Shown here piece after piece: positions 21,473-29,763 of a DNA stretch of 30,157 nt (position 1 is the stretch's first letter; each line of letters begins with the position of its first letter). The notes beneath the pieces were generated by a model. That model had not been told where the DNA came from. It was given only the letters and a program-made list of their open reading frames with translations, and searched no databases. Position numbers and translations under genes: made by a program. The stretch is from a virus, in the IMG/VR virus record IMGVR_UViG_3300035228_001698, positions 1 through 30,157 of that record. One strand, written 5' to 3'.

Positions 21473-24400
21473 ATGCCACAGAACACCAACCTAAATGTCA
21501 GTCCATATTTTGACGACTTTGATTCTGAAAAGAATTTCAACAAAGTTCTGTTCAAACCAGGATCTCCTGTTCAAGCTAGAGAACTGACAACGTTACAGTC
21601 TATCCTACAAGGACAGATTGAAAAATTTGGTAAACATATATTCAAAGAGGGATCTGTTGTAATCCCTGGTAAGTTCAACTATGACTTTGATTATACTTAT
21701 GTCAAGGTAGAGTCTACATTCTTTGGTGTTCCTGTAGAACTCTATTATGACAATTTGATTGGTCTCCGGATCAAAGGCAAAATTTCTGGCGTCGTTGCTC
21801 AAGTAGTTCTTGTTCTGTCAGCAGAAAATTCTACTGACAATTGCACTACACTTTATATCAAGTATGAAACTAGTTCTGAAGATCTTTCAACATCTACTTT
21901 CATAGATGGAGAAAATTTAGTTACTCTGAAAGATTTCACTTATGGAGTAACAACTATTACTGAGGGTTCTGATTTCGCTACTGCCCTCAATTCTAATGCA
22001 AGTGGTGCAGGTTCTGCTTTCACCTTGATTCGTGGTATCTTCTTTGCACGTGGTGCCTTCGTTGAAGTACCCACTCAGACCCTCCTACTAGACCAGTACA
22101 GCAACGCTCCCTCCTTGCGTGTAGGATTCCAAGTAGTTGAGGAGATCATCACTGCTGTAGAGGATTCTACGCTGTATGATAACGCAGCAGGTTTCTCTAA
22201 CTTTACTGCTCCGGGTGCAGATAGACTGAAGATTAGTCTTTCTCTGTCAAGTAAGAGTCTGGATGATTTCAATGATGAAAACTTTATTGAACTACTTCGT
22301 GCAGATAATGGTGAAGTCAAGCAGTTAGTTGATCGTACTGTCTACAGCGAAATTGCTAAAGAATTTGCTCGTCGTACGTTTGACGAAAGTGGCAATTACT
22401 TTGTCAATAAGTTTGACTTAGAAGCAAAAGAGTGTCTAAATGATCGGTACTCTAATTTTGGTCAATTCAGTGCATCAAGACTGACTGAAGATGGTAACAA
22501 ACCATCCAAAGATTTGATGTGTATCCGGGTTGGTCCTGGTAAAGCATATGTGCAAGGTTTTGAAACGAGAGTTATTGGTACTCGATTTATTGATGTCAAG
22601 AAACCTCGTACCACAAACGAAGTAAAAAATCGTGCAATCCCATTTGAGGCAGGTAATCGCCTCCGTGTCAACAATACATTGAGTGCAGCCAAGATTGCTA
22701 TTGCTGCGGCTAACTCTGATTTTGTTGACCTCCGTAGTGAGCGTCTTGATAGTAATAAATCAACTGCATCCGGTGACAGCATCGGTCGTGCTCGCGTCTA
22801 CGATTATAAACTTCAAAACACATCCTACACCGGCAATAGTTCAGTTTTTGAACTCTTCTTGTTTGATATTGTCACAGATACTAAGGTAACTGTCAACCAA
22901 GCAATCACTTTGAATGCACCTGCTCTAGTTGAGGGTACTCGTTCTGGTGCTCGTGGTATGCTTCGTAGTAGCACCAGCAGTGCAGAACTTATTCTTTGCG
23001 AAACTGCTGGTAAGTTCTTGCTCGATGAACCCATTCGTGTGAATGGAGAAGACCAAGGTCGCATCGTCACTGAAGTACGTGAGTATGGCATGGCAGATGT
23101 GAAGTCTGTCCGTTCTACAGGTGGTAGTCGTACATTTGCTGCCGATACTGTTCTTGAAGAACAGTTCAACTTCGGTTCACAAGAATTCTTCCTGACCTCT
23201 GGTGGCGCATTGACCTCCGGTTCTACTGGATGGGCAAAGCGTCTCAAGATAGGTGATATCGTTGCTTATAACGTCTCTGGACAAAGCGATACTGTTTATA
23301 ACCAGGTCTCTGCTATTTCAGGGACTAATCAAAGTGCAACCTTGGTAGAAAGTGCTAACGCAGCAGTTTCTGGTGTTGCATATCATGATTTGCCTGGTAG
23401 CACTGTTGCAATCACTGGTCTAAAAGTTGTCTCTCCCAAATTAGTTGATTCCGACTCAGGTTTCCTATTCGCAGAAATGCCCAACAGTAATGTTGAGAGC
23501 GTTGATCTAACTAATGCTGTTATTTCTACTCGTCAAGAACTGACAAATCAATCAACCGATGGTAGTGGTCAGTTGACTTTACCATCTTTGGTTGGTACTG
23601 ATTTTGTATATTCTGCGTTTGATGAAGAGCGTTATACTATTGCTTACAATAATGGTGCAATTGAAACTTTATCTGAAGACCAAATTGTATTCACTGGTGG
23701 TAGTAAGTCTGGTACTATTTCTGGATTGACTGCTAGTCAGTCTTCAAATGTTATTGTTCATGTTACAAAACAGAAAACAAACATATCTTCTAAACTAAAG
23801 ACTCTTACAAAATCTACTGCTCTTGTGGTAGATGGATCTAGTAACTCTAGTAGTGCAGGTCTTTCTGATGGTCTTACCGCTAATTCAATTTACGGGAAAC
23901 GAGTTCAAGATAGAGAAGTCTCACTTGACTACCCAGATATCGTTCAGGTTCATGCTGTATTTGAGTCTTCTGGGGCTGGAGATCCAACTATACCAGCTAT
24001 AACTTTATCATCATTTACTGGTCCTAATAACAATAATACTGACTTGATTGTTGGTGAAATTGGTATTGGACAGTCTTCTGGTTGTGCTGCTTGTATTTTA
24101 GCGCGTAGTGGTAGCACTTCTATTGAAATTTTTACTAAAAACTCACGCAACTTTATTGAAACTGAAGAGATTCTGTTTGAAACTAGTGGTGTCAAGGCAA
24201 ATGTTTCTGTCATCACTCCTGGTGATCCTAACATCCGTAAGAACTTTGTTCTGGATAACGGTCAAAGGGATGAATATTATGACTTTGGACGTTTGGTTCG
24301 TAAGCAAAATGCTGGTGAACCTCAAGGTCGTTTGAAGATTTTCTTTGACCACTATGAGGTCAATGCTCAGGATGCTGGTGATATTGTTACTGCATCTAGT

Positions 24401-27400
24401 TATGAGAAGGCGGAGTATGACAGAATTCCTTCTTATGCAAACGTTCGTAACAGTGACATCATTGATTTACGTCCTAGGGTAGCACCTTACTCTGGTAGTC
24501 GTTCTCCCTTTGAGTTTGATTCTCGTAGTTTTGCTTCTGGTGGACAGTCTGTTCCTAATGTTCTTGAGTCTAACGAGAATATTATTTTCAACTTTAGTTA
24601 CTATCAGGGAAGAAAAGATCGTTTATATCTAAATCCAGATAACTCTTTTAGTATTATAGAAGGTATTCCTTCTGATAATCCGGTTCTTCCAGACACTATT
24701 GGTAATGCTTTTGAACTTGCAACTATCGAGTATCAACCATACATTTATGATGCTCGCTTAGAAACTATTATAAGATTCAAGGCAAACCGTCGATATACCA
24801 TGAAGGATATCGGCAAACTGGAGAATCGTATTGACGATCTAGAAGAAATTACATCACTGTCTTTGCTTGAGTCTAGAACAGAAAGTTTGACTATCAAAGA
24901 TCCTGATACTGGACTTGATCGTTTCAAGAATGGTTTTGTTGTTGATCCATTCAGATCATTTGATGTTGCAGATAAGACACAGACAGAAATCAAATATGAA
25001 ATTGATGCTGGTAAACTAACACCTAAGAAAACACGTGACTCTATTGATCTCTTGATTGGATCTAATAGTGTTGTTGGTTTGACTGGTGCACCTGATCCTG
25101 CCGTGGATCCTCGTTTTGCCGAAGATCTAGGTTCTCCTAACATCAAAAAGACTGGAGATGTAGTGACTCTCCAATATGAGGAAGTTGAAGATCGTAACCA
25201 ACCCTACGCTACCCGTCTGGAGAGTGTCAACCCCTACATGTACCGTGACTGGAACGGTGTGCTTCAGTTGGTTCCCGATTCTGATGTGTATGTCGATCGT
25301 GTCCAACAGACGATCACTGAGGGTGAAGGATTTGCAAATGACTTCATCTCTGAGACTGAACCAGTTCCGTTCATGCGTGAGCAGAACATTGAATTCAATT
25401 CAACTGTCCTGAAACCACATACCCGTCACTATTCATATTGGTCTGGTACCGATATGATTGATGATAACTTCTATACCGTCCCTAAACTGGTTGAGGTTAC
25501 TCCTCAGAGTGGATCTTTCCAGACTGGTGAGACTATCATCGGTTACATGTTCACAATGCAGAATGCCACTACTTCTGCTGACATCCGTTTCCGATTGGCA
25601 GCACCTAACCACAAGGCAGGTCCTTTCGCCAACCCACAAATCACTTACGGTGACAACCCATACTCCTCTACGGTTGGATTGTCGTCTTCTTACTCAGAGA
25701 CCACAACTGTTCTGAACGTTGATTGTTCGTCCCTGAACCAAAAGTCCGACTCCAACTTCTTCGGAGTCCTGACTCCTGGCATGCTTCTGGTTGGTGAGAC
25801 TAGTGGTGCACAGGCAACAGTAAATGATGTTCGCTTGGTATCTGACTCTACTGGTTGTGTTCAAGGTTGTTTCTACATTCCACCAAATACTTTCCAAGAT
25901 GGAGAGAACACTGCCCAGTTGCTTGAGATCAAACCTGAGGATCAGATTCCTGGTAAGAACTTCAGTAACTCTACGCAAAACTTCTTCTCTGAAGGATTTG
26001 AAATTACAGAAACTACTGTTATTCGCACAGAACCTGCTCTACCCGAACCGGTTATTATCAACATTACAAACGTTGTAAATAACGTCACTAATGTTATCCA
26101 ACCCCCACCGCCGGAAGTCAACGAAGACGATCCTCTAGCACAGTCGTTTGAGGTTACGGAAAACCCTGGTATCTTCTTGACCTCTGTGGACATGTTCTTC
26201 CAGAGTAAAGCAGAAGAAGTTCCAGTCAAAGTTCGTATTGTTTCTTTGGAAAATGGTTATCCATCTGCCAAGATGATGAAAAATAGTGAAGTTGAATTGA
26301 ACCCAGAACAGGTTGCAATTTCTAACGATGGAACTGCACCGACAAACTTCAAATTCCGTGCTCCAGTATATCTTCCCAAAGGCAACTATGCACTATATTT
26401 GGGTTCTGCATCTGGCGAATATGATGCCTGGATTTCTCAAGTTGGCGAAGCAGACATTACCACTGCTGACTTGAATCAGTTCCAGAAAGTTATTGTTGCT
26501 AAGCAACCTGATCAAGGTTCTTTGTTCAAAGCACAGAGCAACTTTACTTGGACTGCATCGCAGTTGGAAGACCTGAAGTATAGGACATACAAAGCAAAGT
26601 TCACTACACAACCTGGATCAATTCGGTTGTACAATCCACAGTTGAACTTGTTCAACCAACGTAATAAGTTGCCTGAGAATCCTATTGAAACATTCTCTAA
26701 GCGCGTATACATTGGTCTTGCGTCAGGTACTGACAGTCCTCATATTTTTGAGGGTGTAGTTGTTTCTCAAGAAAACAATACCAATGCCAGAGGAACAGTT
26801 GCTTCTCGTTTGTCTCACCTCAGTCAAGCAGCAAATACTCTGTCTATAACTAAAGCCGGTACCGACTACGAAGATGGTACTTACAGCACGGTGAACTTCA
26901 TCACTTCTACTGGTCGTGGCCAGAATGCAGTTGGTGTGGTGACTGTCTCTAGTGGTAACATTACTGGGGCAACTGTCAAAACAGATAACACTGGTGAGGG
27001 TTATGCTGTTGGTGATACTCTAACTGCCAACCTTGGAACCAAGGGTCTTGGTAAGAACCTTGTCCTGACGGTCGGTGTTACTACTAATACTAGTGCACTT
27101 GTAATAACTAACGTCTCTGGTCCTGACTTCAATACCACTGACTCAATTTCTTACATCCCATCTGCTGGTCCTCAAGCAGGTATTGCATCTGTTCAAACTA
27201 ACATTATTCCCAAGGTTGTTACTATCAACTCTGACCAATATGATGGTCGTCACTTGAAAGTCAACCATCTGAGTCATGGTAACCATTCTTCAAACTCTGT
27301 TGTCTCCTTGTCTGATGTTGGTGGCGATAGCATCCCAACCCGATTGACTGTTGGTTATGCTGCAAGTTTGACTTCTGTTGTTAGTGTTGCAAGTAGCACA

Positions 27401-28540
27401 GGATTCAACTTCTTTGAAGGTGCACAGGTATCTGCAAGCAACCCTGGATACACAAAAATTGGTGCCGAGATTATTTCCTATACCACTGTTGGCACAAACC
27501 AACTTTCCGGAATTGTTCGTTCTATTGATAACACCATTGCTATCGATCATGCTATCGACACTCCAATTCAAAAATATGAATTCTCTGGAATGTCTCTTCG
27601 TAAGATCAATACTGATCATGACCTGATTGATGTTACTAATAACATTGAAGGTAAGATTGCTCTGGATAGTTATTTCCTGAAAATTAGTGGTAGTGTTCTA
27701 TTCGCAAAAGATAAAGTGGGTGGTGGTGCCGGTGCATGTGGTTCTAGTAACATCGTGTACGATACTGTCAATCCTAACATCTCTCACAGTACACCAATTG
27801 GAACTAAAGTAACTGGTAAAATTCGCACTACTAGTGGAACCAGTGTTGATGGTAATGAGACTTCTTTCACAGACCAAGGGTTTGAGGATATCTCCCTTCT
27901 TGGACGTACTAAGTTGTCATCTACTCGTATTATTGCTTCACGTAAGAATGAGCAAGCAAAGTCCTCTATCCTTGCACTGCCTGGTGCTAAATCATTCACC
28001 TTTGAGGCAACTCTTACCACTGACAATGAAAATGTATCACCTGTAGTTGATGTATTCAAAAGTTCTATTCTTACTGAGTCTAATAGGATCAACAAACCAA
28101 TTACTAACTTCTTGACAGATAGTCGTTCCAACGTACTTGATGATCCACATACCATGGTTTATCAGACTAAAGAAATTGGACTTGAGAATCCTTCTACATC
28201 ACTGAAAGTTCTCTTTGCTGCTAATCGTCCTGCTAATTGTGAAATGCGTGTTTTCTATCGTCTCAAGCGAGAAGACACTTCTGAGTTTGATCAAGTCTTT
28301 GAACCCATGCCTGGATTCAATAACTTAGATGCATCTGGTGATGTTATCAATGATAACAACAACAGTGGATTGCCTGATAGAAACGTTTCGCCAAGTCTCA
28401 AAAATTCGTTCAACGAATATGAGTACACTGCTGACGACCTGCCACAATTTACTTCTTTCCAAATAAAGATTGTATTCAATTCTAACAATCAGTCTGAGGC
28501 ACCAGAACTACTTGACTTCCGTACTATTGCAGTAGCATGA
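21473..28540 (+). CDS. Giant tail/baseplate protein with DUF4815-like start (2355 aa)
   Basis: The start ('PYFDDFD..KNFNKVLFKPG.PVQARELTTLQSILQ.QIEKFG.HIFKEG', 10-62) resembles the DUF4815 family of marine phage tail proteins. GPGKAYVQGFETRVIGTR, LDNGQRDEYYDFGRLV and LDRFKNGFVVDPF fit the same conserved body. Near 1552, DDPLAQSFEV begins a second conserved region (ITSVDMFF-like strand, NGYPSAKM, YLPKGNYALYLG, GSLFKAQ). The C-terminal 160 residues (YQTKEIGLENP..., FYRLKRED) are also typical. A segment of about 300 aa near 1780-2100 holds G-T-D-Y and G-E-G-Y beta motifs. It is probably a peripheral baseplate or fibre-attachment protein. Its stop overlaps the next small gene (ATGA). No T4 equivalent was recognised. 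Confidence 0.82.
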   Translation: MPQNTNLNVSPYFDDFDSEKNFNKVLFKPGSPVQARELTTLQSILQGQIEKFGKHIFKEGSVVIPGKFNYDFDYTYVKVESTFFGVPVELYYDNLIGLRIKGKISGVVAQVVLVLSAENSTDNCTTLYIKYETSSEDLSTSTFIDGENLVTLKDFTYGVTTITEGSDFATALNSNASGAGSAFTLIRGIFFARGAFVEVPTQTLLLDQYSNAPSLRVGFQVVEEIITAVEDSTLYDNAAGFSNFTAPGADRLKISLSLSSKSLDDFNDENFIELLRADNGEVKQLVDRTVYSEIAKEFARRTFDESGNYFVNKFDLEAKECLNDRYSNFGQFSASRLTEDGNKPSKDLMCIRVGPGKAYVQGFETRVIGTRFIDVKKPRTTNEVKNRAIPFEAGNRLRVNNTLSAAKIAIAAANSDFVDLRSERLDSNKSTASGDSIGRARVYDYKLQNTSYTGNSSVFELFLFDIVTDTKVTVNQAITLNAPALVEGTRSGARGMLRSSTSSAELILCETAGKFLLDEPIRVNGEDQGRIVTEVREYGMADVKSVRSTGGSRTFAADTVLEEQFNFGSQEFFLTSGGALTSGSTGWAKRLKIGDIVAYNVSGQSDTVYNQVSAISGTNQSATLVESANAAVSGVAYHDLPGSTVAITGLKVVSPKLVDSDSGFLFAEMPNSNVESVDLTNAVISTRQELTNQSTDGSGQLTLPSLVGTDFVYSAFDEERYTIAYNNGAIETLSEDQIVFTGGSKSGTISGLTASQSSNVIVHVTKQKTNISSKLKTLTKSTALVVDGSSNSSSAGLSDGLTANSIYGKRVQDREVSLDYPDIVQVHAVFESSGAGDPTIPAITLSSFTGPNNNNTDLIVGEIGIGQSSGCAACILARSGSTSIEIFTKNSRNFIETEEILFETSGVKANVSVITPGDPNIRKNFVLDNGQRDEYYDFGRLVRKQNAGEPQGRLKIFFDHYEVNAQDAGDIVTASSYEKAEYDRIPSYANVRNSDIIDLRPRVAPYSGSRSPFEFDSRSFASGGQSVPNVLESNENIIFNFSYYQGRKDRLYLNPDNSFSIIEGIPSDNPVLPDTIGNAFELATIEYQPYIYDARLETIIRFKANRRYTMKDIGKLENRIDDLEEITSLSLLESRTESLTIKDPDTGLDRFKNGFVVDPFRSFDVADKTQTEIKYEIDAGKLTPKKTRDSIDLLIGSNSVVGLTGAPDPAVDPRFAEDLGSPNIKKTGDVVTLQYEEVEDRNQPYATRLESVNPYMYRDWNGVLQLVPDSDVYVDRVQQTITEGEGFANDFISETEPVPFMREQNIEFNSTVLKPHTRHYSYWSGTDMIDDNFYTVPKLVEVTPQSGSFQTGETIIGYMFTMQNATTSADIRFRLAAPNHKAGPFANPQITYGDNPYSSTVGLSSSYSETTTVLNVDCSSLNQKSDSNFFGVLTPGMLLVGETSGAQATVNDVRLVSDSTGCVQGCFYIPPNTFQDGENTAQLLEIKPEDQIPGKNFSNSTQNFFSEGFEITETTVIRTEPALPEPVIINITNVVNNVTNVIQPPPPEVNEDDPLAQSFEVTENPGIFLTSVDMFFQSKAEEVPVKVRIVSLENGYPSAKMMKNSEVELNPEQVAISNDGTAPTNFKFRAPVYLPKGNYALYLGSASGEYDAWISQVGEADITTADLNQFQKVIVAKQPDQGSLFKAQSNFTWTASQLEDLKYRTYKAKFTTQPGSIRLYNPQLNLFNQRNKLPENPIETFSKRVYIGLASGTDSPHIFEGVVVSQENNTNARGTVASRLSHLSQAANTLSITKAGTDYEDGTYSTVNFITSTGRGQNAVGVVTVSSGNITGATVKTDNTGEGYAVGDTLTANLGTKGLGKNLVLTVGVTTNTSALVITNVSGPDFNTTDSISYIPSAGPQAGIASVQTNIIPKVVTINSDQYDGRHLKVNHLSHGNHSSNSVVSLSDVGGDSIPTRLTVGYAASLTSVVSVASSTGFNFFEGAQVSASNPGYTKIGAEIISYTTVGTNQLSGIVRSIDNTIAIDHAIDTPIQKYEFSGMSLRKINTDHDLIDVTNNIEGKIALDSYFLKISGSVLFAKDKVGGGAGACGSSNIVYDTVNPNISHSTPIGTKVTGKIRTTSGTSVDGNETSFTDQGFEDISLLGRTKLSSTRIIASRKNEQAKSSILALPGAKSFTFEATLTTDNENVSPVVDVFKSSILTESNRINKPITNFLTDSRSNVLDDPHTMVYQTKEIGLENPSTSLKVLFAANRPANCEMRVFYRLKREDTSEFDQVFEPMPGFNNLDASGDVINDNNNSGLPDRNVSPSLKNSFNEYEYTADDLPQFTSFQIKIVFNSNNQSEAPELLDFRTIAVA

Positions 28541-28683
28541 TAAAAAGAAACAAAGGAGATCGAAAGATTGCTAAAAAAATCCTAGAAATTGCTAAGAAGT
28601 TCCCTGGTACTTATACACCAGCGGAGATTGCTTATGCTAAAATCATCAAAAGGATCAACAAAAAGAGACCATTAGAAGAATGA
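28537..28683 (+). CDS. 48-aa basic small protein
   Basis: Reads MIKRNKGDRKIAKKILEIAK, then KFPGTYTPAEIAYAKIIKRI and a KKRPLEE end. It is very lysine-rich and mostly helical in appearance, with a central P-G-T-Y-T-P turn: two helices around a turn, which could bind nucleic acid, though this is inference. The ATG overlaps the TGA of the 2355-aa gene (ATGA), so it is translated by coupling, and its own TGA overlaps a further ATG at 28680. No family recognised. Confidence 0.65.
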   Translation: MIKRNKGDRKIAKKILEIAKKFPGTYTPAEIAYAKIIKRINKKRPLEE

Positions 28684-28787
28684 GTTGGGGATTTCTATGG
28701 GAGTTGCTTTATGAACAAGAGAGCGAAAGTGGAGAACTATCCGAACCTGGAGAAGGATCTCACGACGAGTGCGGTGGTGTCAACTGA
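28680..28787 (+). CDS. Possible 35-aa acidic protein overlapping the next gene
   Basis: Reads MSWGFLWELLYEQESESGEL and ends in HDECGGVN. Its start overlaps the stop of the 48-aa gene by ATGA, the same layout used elsewhere here. It shares 77 nt in another frame with the 67-aa gene at 28711, which has the better ribosome-binding sequence. An aromatic, tryptophan-rich start followed by an acidic tail resembles the 39-aa protein at 3865. It may be a real small gene or a chance frame. Confidence 0.3.
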   Translation: MSWGFLWELLYEQESESGELSEPGEGSHDECGGVN

Positions 28788-28914
28788 CACCACTGGATAT
28801 AAAAAATATATTGCAGATCGAAATTCACGACGATTGCAGAATAGTAGAATTAGTGAATTAGAAGGAGAGATCAAGGAACTCAAAGATCTAATTCACAAGC
28901 ATTTGAATAAATAA
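28711..28914 (+). CDS. 67-aa coiled-coil small protein
   Basis: Starts MNKRAKVENYPNLEKDL, continues with STDTTGYKKYIADRN and ends in a strongly heptad-like helix (ISELEGEIKELKDLIHKHL, leucine/isoleucine at a/d positions), so a short coiled coil is likely. GGGAG at 28699-28703 is well spaced before the ATG. The gene stands between the late structural genes and may be a small virion or assembly protein. I recall similar small proteins in T4-like cyanophages but know no function. Its last codons overlap the next late promoter box. Confidence 0.72.
   Translation: MNKRAKVENYPNLEKDLTTSAVVSTDTTGYKKYIADRNSRRLQNSRISELEGEIKELKDLIHKHLNK
28907..28913 (+). promoter_or_regulatory. Late promoter before the 113-aa gene
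   Basis: ATAAATA within the last codons of the 67-aa gene, 23 nt before the ATG at 28937. Same box and spacing as before gp8. Confidence 0.6.
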
Positions 28915-28936
28915 TACAGTGACATTCTAAGAAGAT

Positions 28937-29278
28937 ATGGCAGTACCAGTTGTAAATATTCAAATTGAACAAGGTACTGACTTTTCTGCTACCTATTCAG
29001 TAACCGCACCCACTGGATTACCTCTAAATCTAACGAATCACAGCATCGCCGCAAAGATGAGTAAGCATGCGGGTGTTGATGCTGGATTTATTGGTTTTGG
29101 AGTAACTTTTGGTGCTGCACCAACTGCGGGTAAAATTACTATTAGTCTAACAAACTCTCAAACCGGTATCATTACTGGTGGTCGTTATAATTACGATGTC
29201 TTGATCACAAATGATATTACTTCCAAAGTAACGAAAGTAATTCATGGTCAGTCGCAAGTCAATGGAACGATTGCATGA
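28937..29278 (+). CDS. Small virion-type beta protein (113 aa)
   Basis: Reads as an all-beta protein: VVNIQIEQGTDFSATYSV, LPLNLTNHSIAAKM, KITISLTNSQTGIITGGRYNYDVL, VTKVIHGQSQVNG. The 'I-E-Q-G-[TA]-D-F' start, 'L-x-[NG]-x-[ST]-I-x-A-K-M' and 'Y-x-Y-D-V' pattern matches small Ig-like/BppU-N-like domains that marine phages encode beside tail fibre genes. AAGAAG precedes the start. Its stop overlaps the next ATG (ATGA). Probable role: tail fibre or baseplate attachment; exact function unknown. Confidence 0.7.
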   Translation: MAVPVVNIQIEQGTDFSATYSVTAPTGLPLNLTNHSIAAKMSKHAGVDAGFIGFGVTFGAAPTAGKITISLTNSQTGIITGGRYNYDVLITNDITSKVTKVIHGQSQVNGTIA

Positions 29279-29643
29279 ACGTACAATTAGAGAATAATCA
29301 ATTTTCAGTACGTCTTGTCTCTTCAGGACCATCTGAAAGTTTTACTGTAAATTTACAAGGAGCAGGTGGTGCAGGAGGAAGCGACGTGGATCGAATGACA
29401 CAACTTACAGATGTGGATACATCTAATCTTACAGATGCAGATCAAAACAGGTTTGTTTTGGTTTATGATGCATCATCATCCTCATTCAAATTTGTAAACC
29501 CTGACGAAGTGATCGATGCTGCAACAGGAGCATCAACCGTTCCTGGAGGGGCACCCCCTAGTGCAGGGATATCTGCTGAAGCACTTCAGTATCTAGATGA
29601 TGCTTTAGATGATAAGGTTGACCTTGATGCAGGGTCATTCTAG
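29275..29643 (+). CDS. Small tail-fibre-associated structural protein (122 aa)
   Basis: N-terminal beta part (MNVQLENNQFSVRLVSSGPS), a glycine/alanine linker (GAGGAGG, 29-35), then the 'L-T-D-V-D-T-S-N-L-T-D-A-D-Q-N-R-F-V-L-V-Y-D' motif common in phage tail fibre proteins, and an acidic end (ALDDKVDLDAGSF). It is coupled to the 113-aa gene by ATGA. The linker between two folded parts suggests an adaptor joining fibre and baseplate, which is an inference from layout. Confidence 0.65.
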   Translation: MNVQLENNQFSVRLVSSGPSESFTVNLQGAGGAGGSDVDRMTQLTDVDTSNLTDADQNRFVLVYDASSSSFKFVNPDEVIDAATGASTVPGGAPPSAGISAEALQYLDDALDDKVDLDAGSF

Positions 29644-29645
29644 AC

Positions 29646-29652
29646 ATAAATA
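29646..29652 (+). promoter_or_regulatory. Late promoter before the terminal fibre-like gene
   Basis: CATAAATA (29645-29652) two bases after the stop of the 122-aa gene and about 110 nt before the ATG at 29764. The long AT-rich leader between them holds no other gene that I can support. Confidence 0.6.
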
Positions 29653-29763
29653 TTTTCATACAGTATAAAATATTATTTTGTAATTACTACAAACTATTAT
29701 TTGACTTGATCGGAATTGTTATTTCCAGTGACTAACGGCATACTAATTAGCGTATAATAGCCA

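Noticed and set aside
22825-23247. 140-aa minus-strand frame inside the 2355-aa gene
   Set aside because: Shadow of a long conserved gene; a Ser/Arg-rich composition typical of antisense frames.
24745-25146. 133-aa minus-strand frame inside the 2355-aa gene
   Set aside because: Lies opposite conserved segments (LDRFKNGF region), so the plus strand is the coding one.
29753-29758. TATAAT before the terminal fibre-like gene
   Set aside because: Only 5 nt before the ATG, so a transcript from it would start at or after the start codon; no well-matched -35 box. The late box at 29646 is a better candidate.
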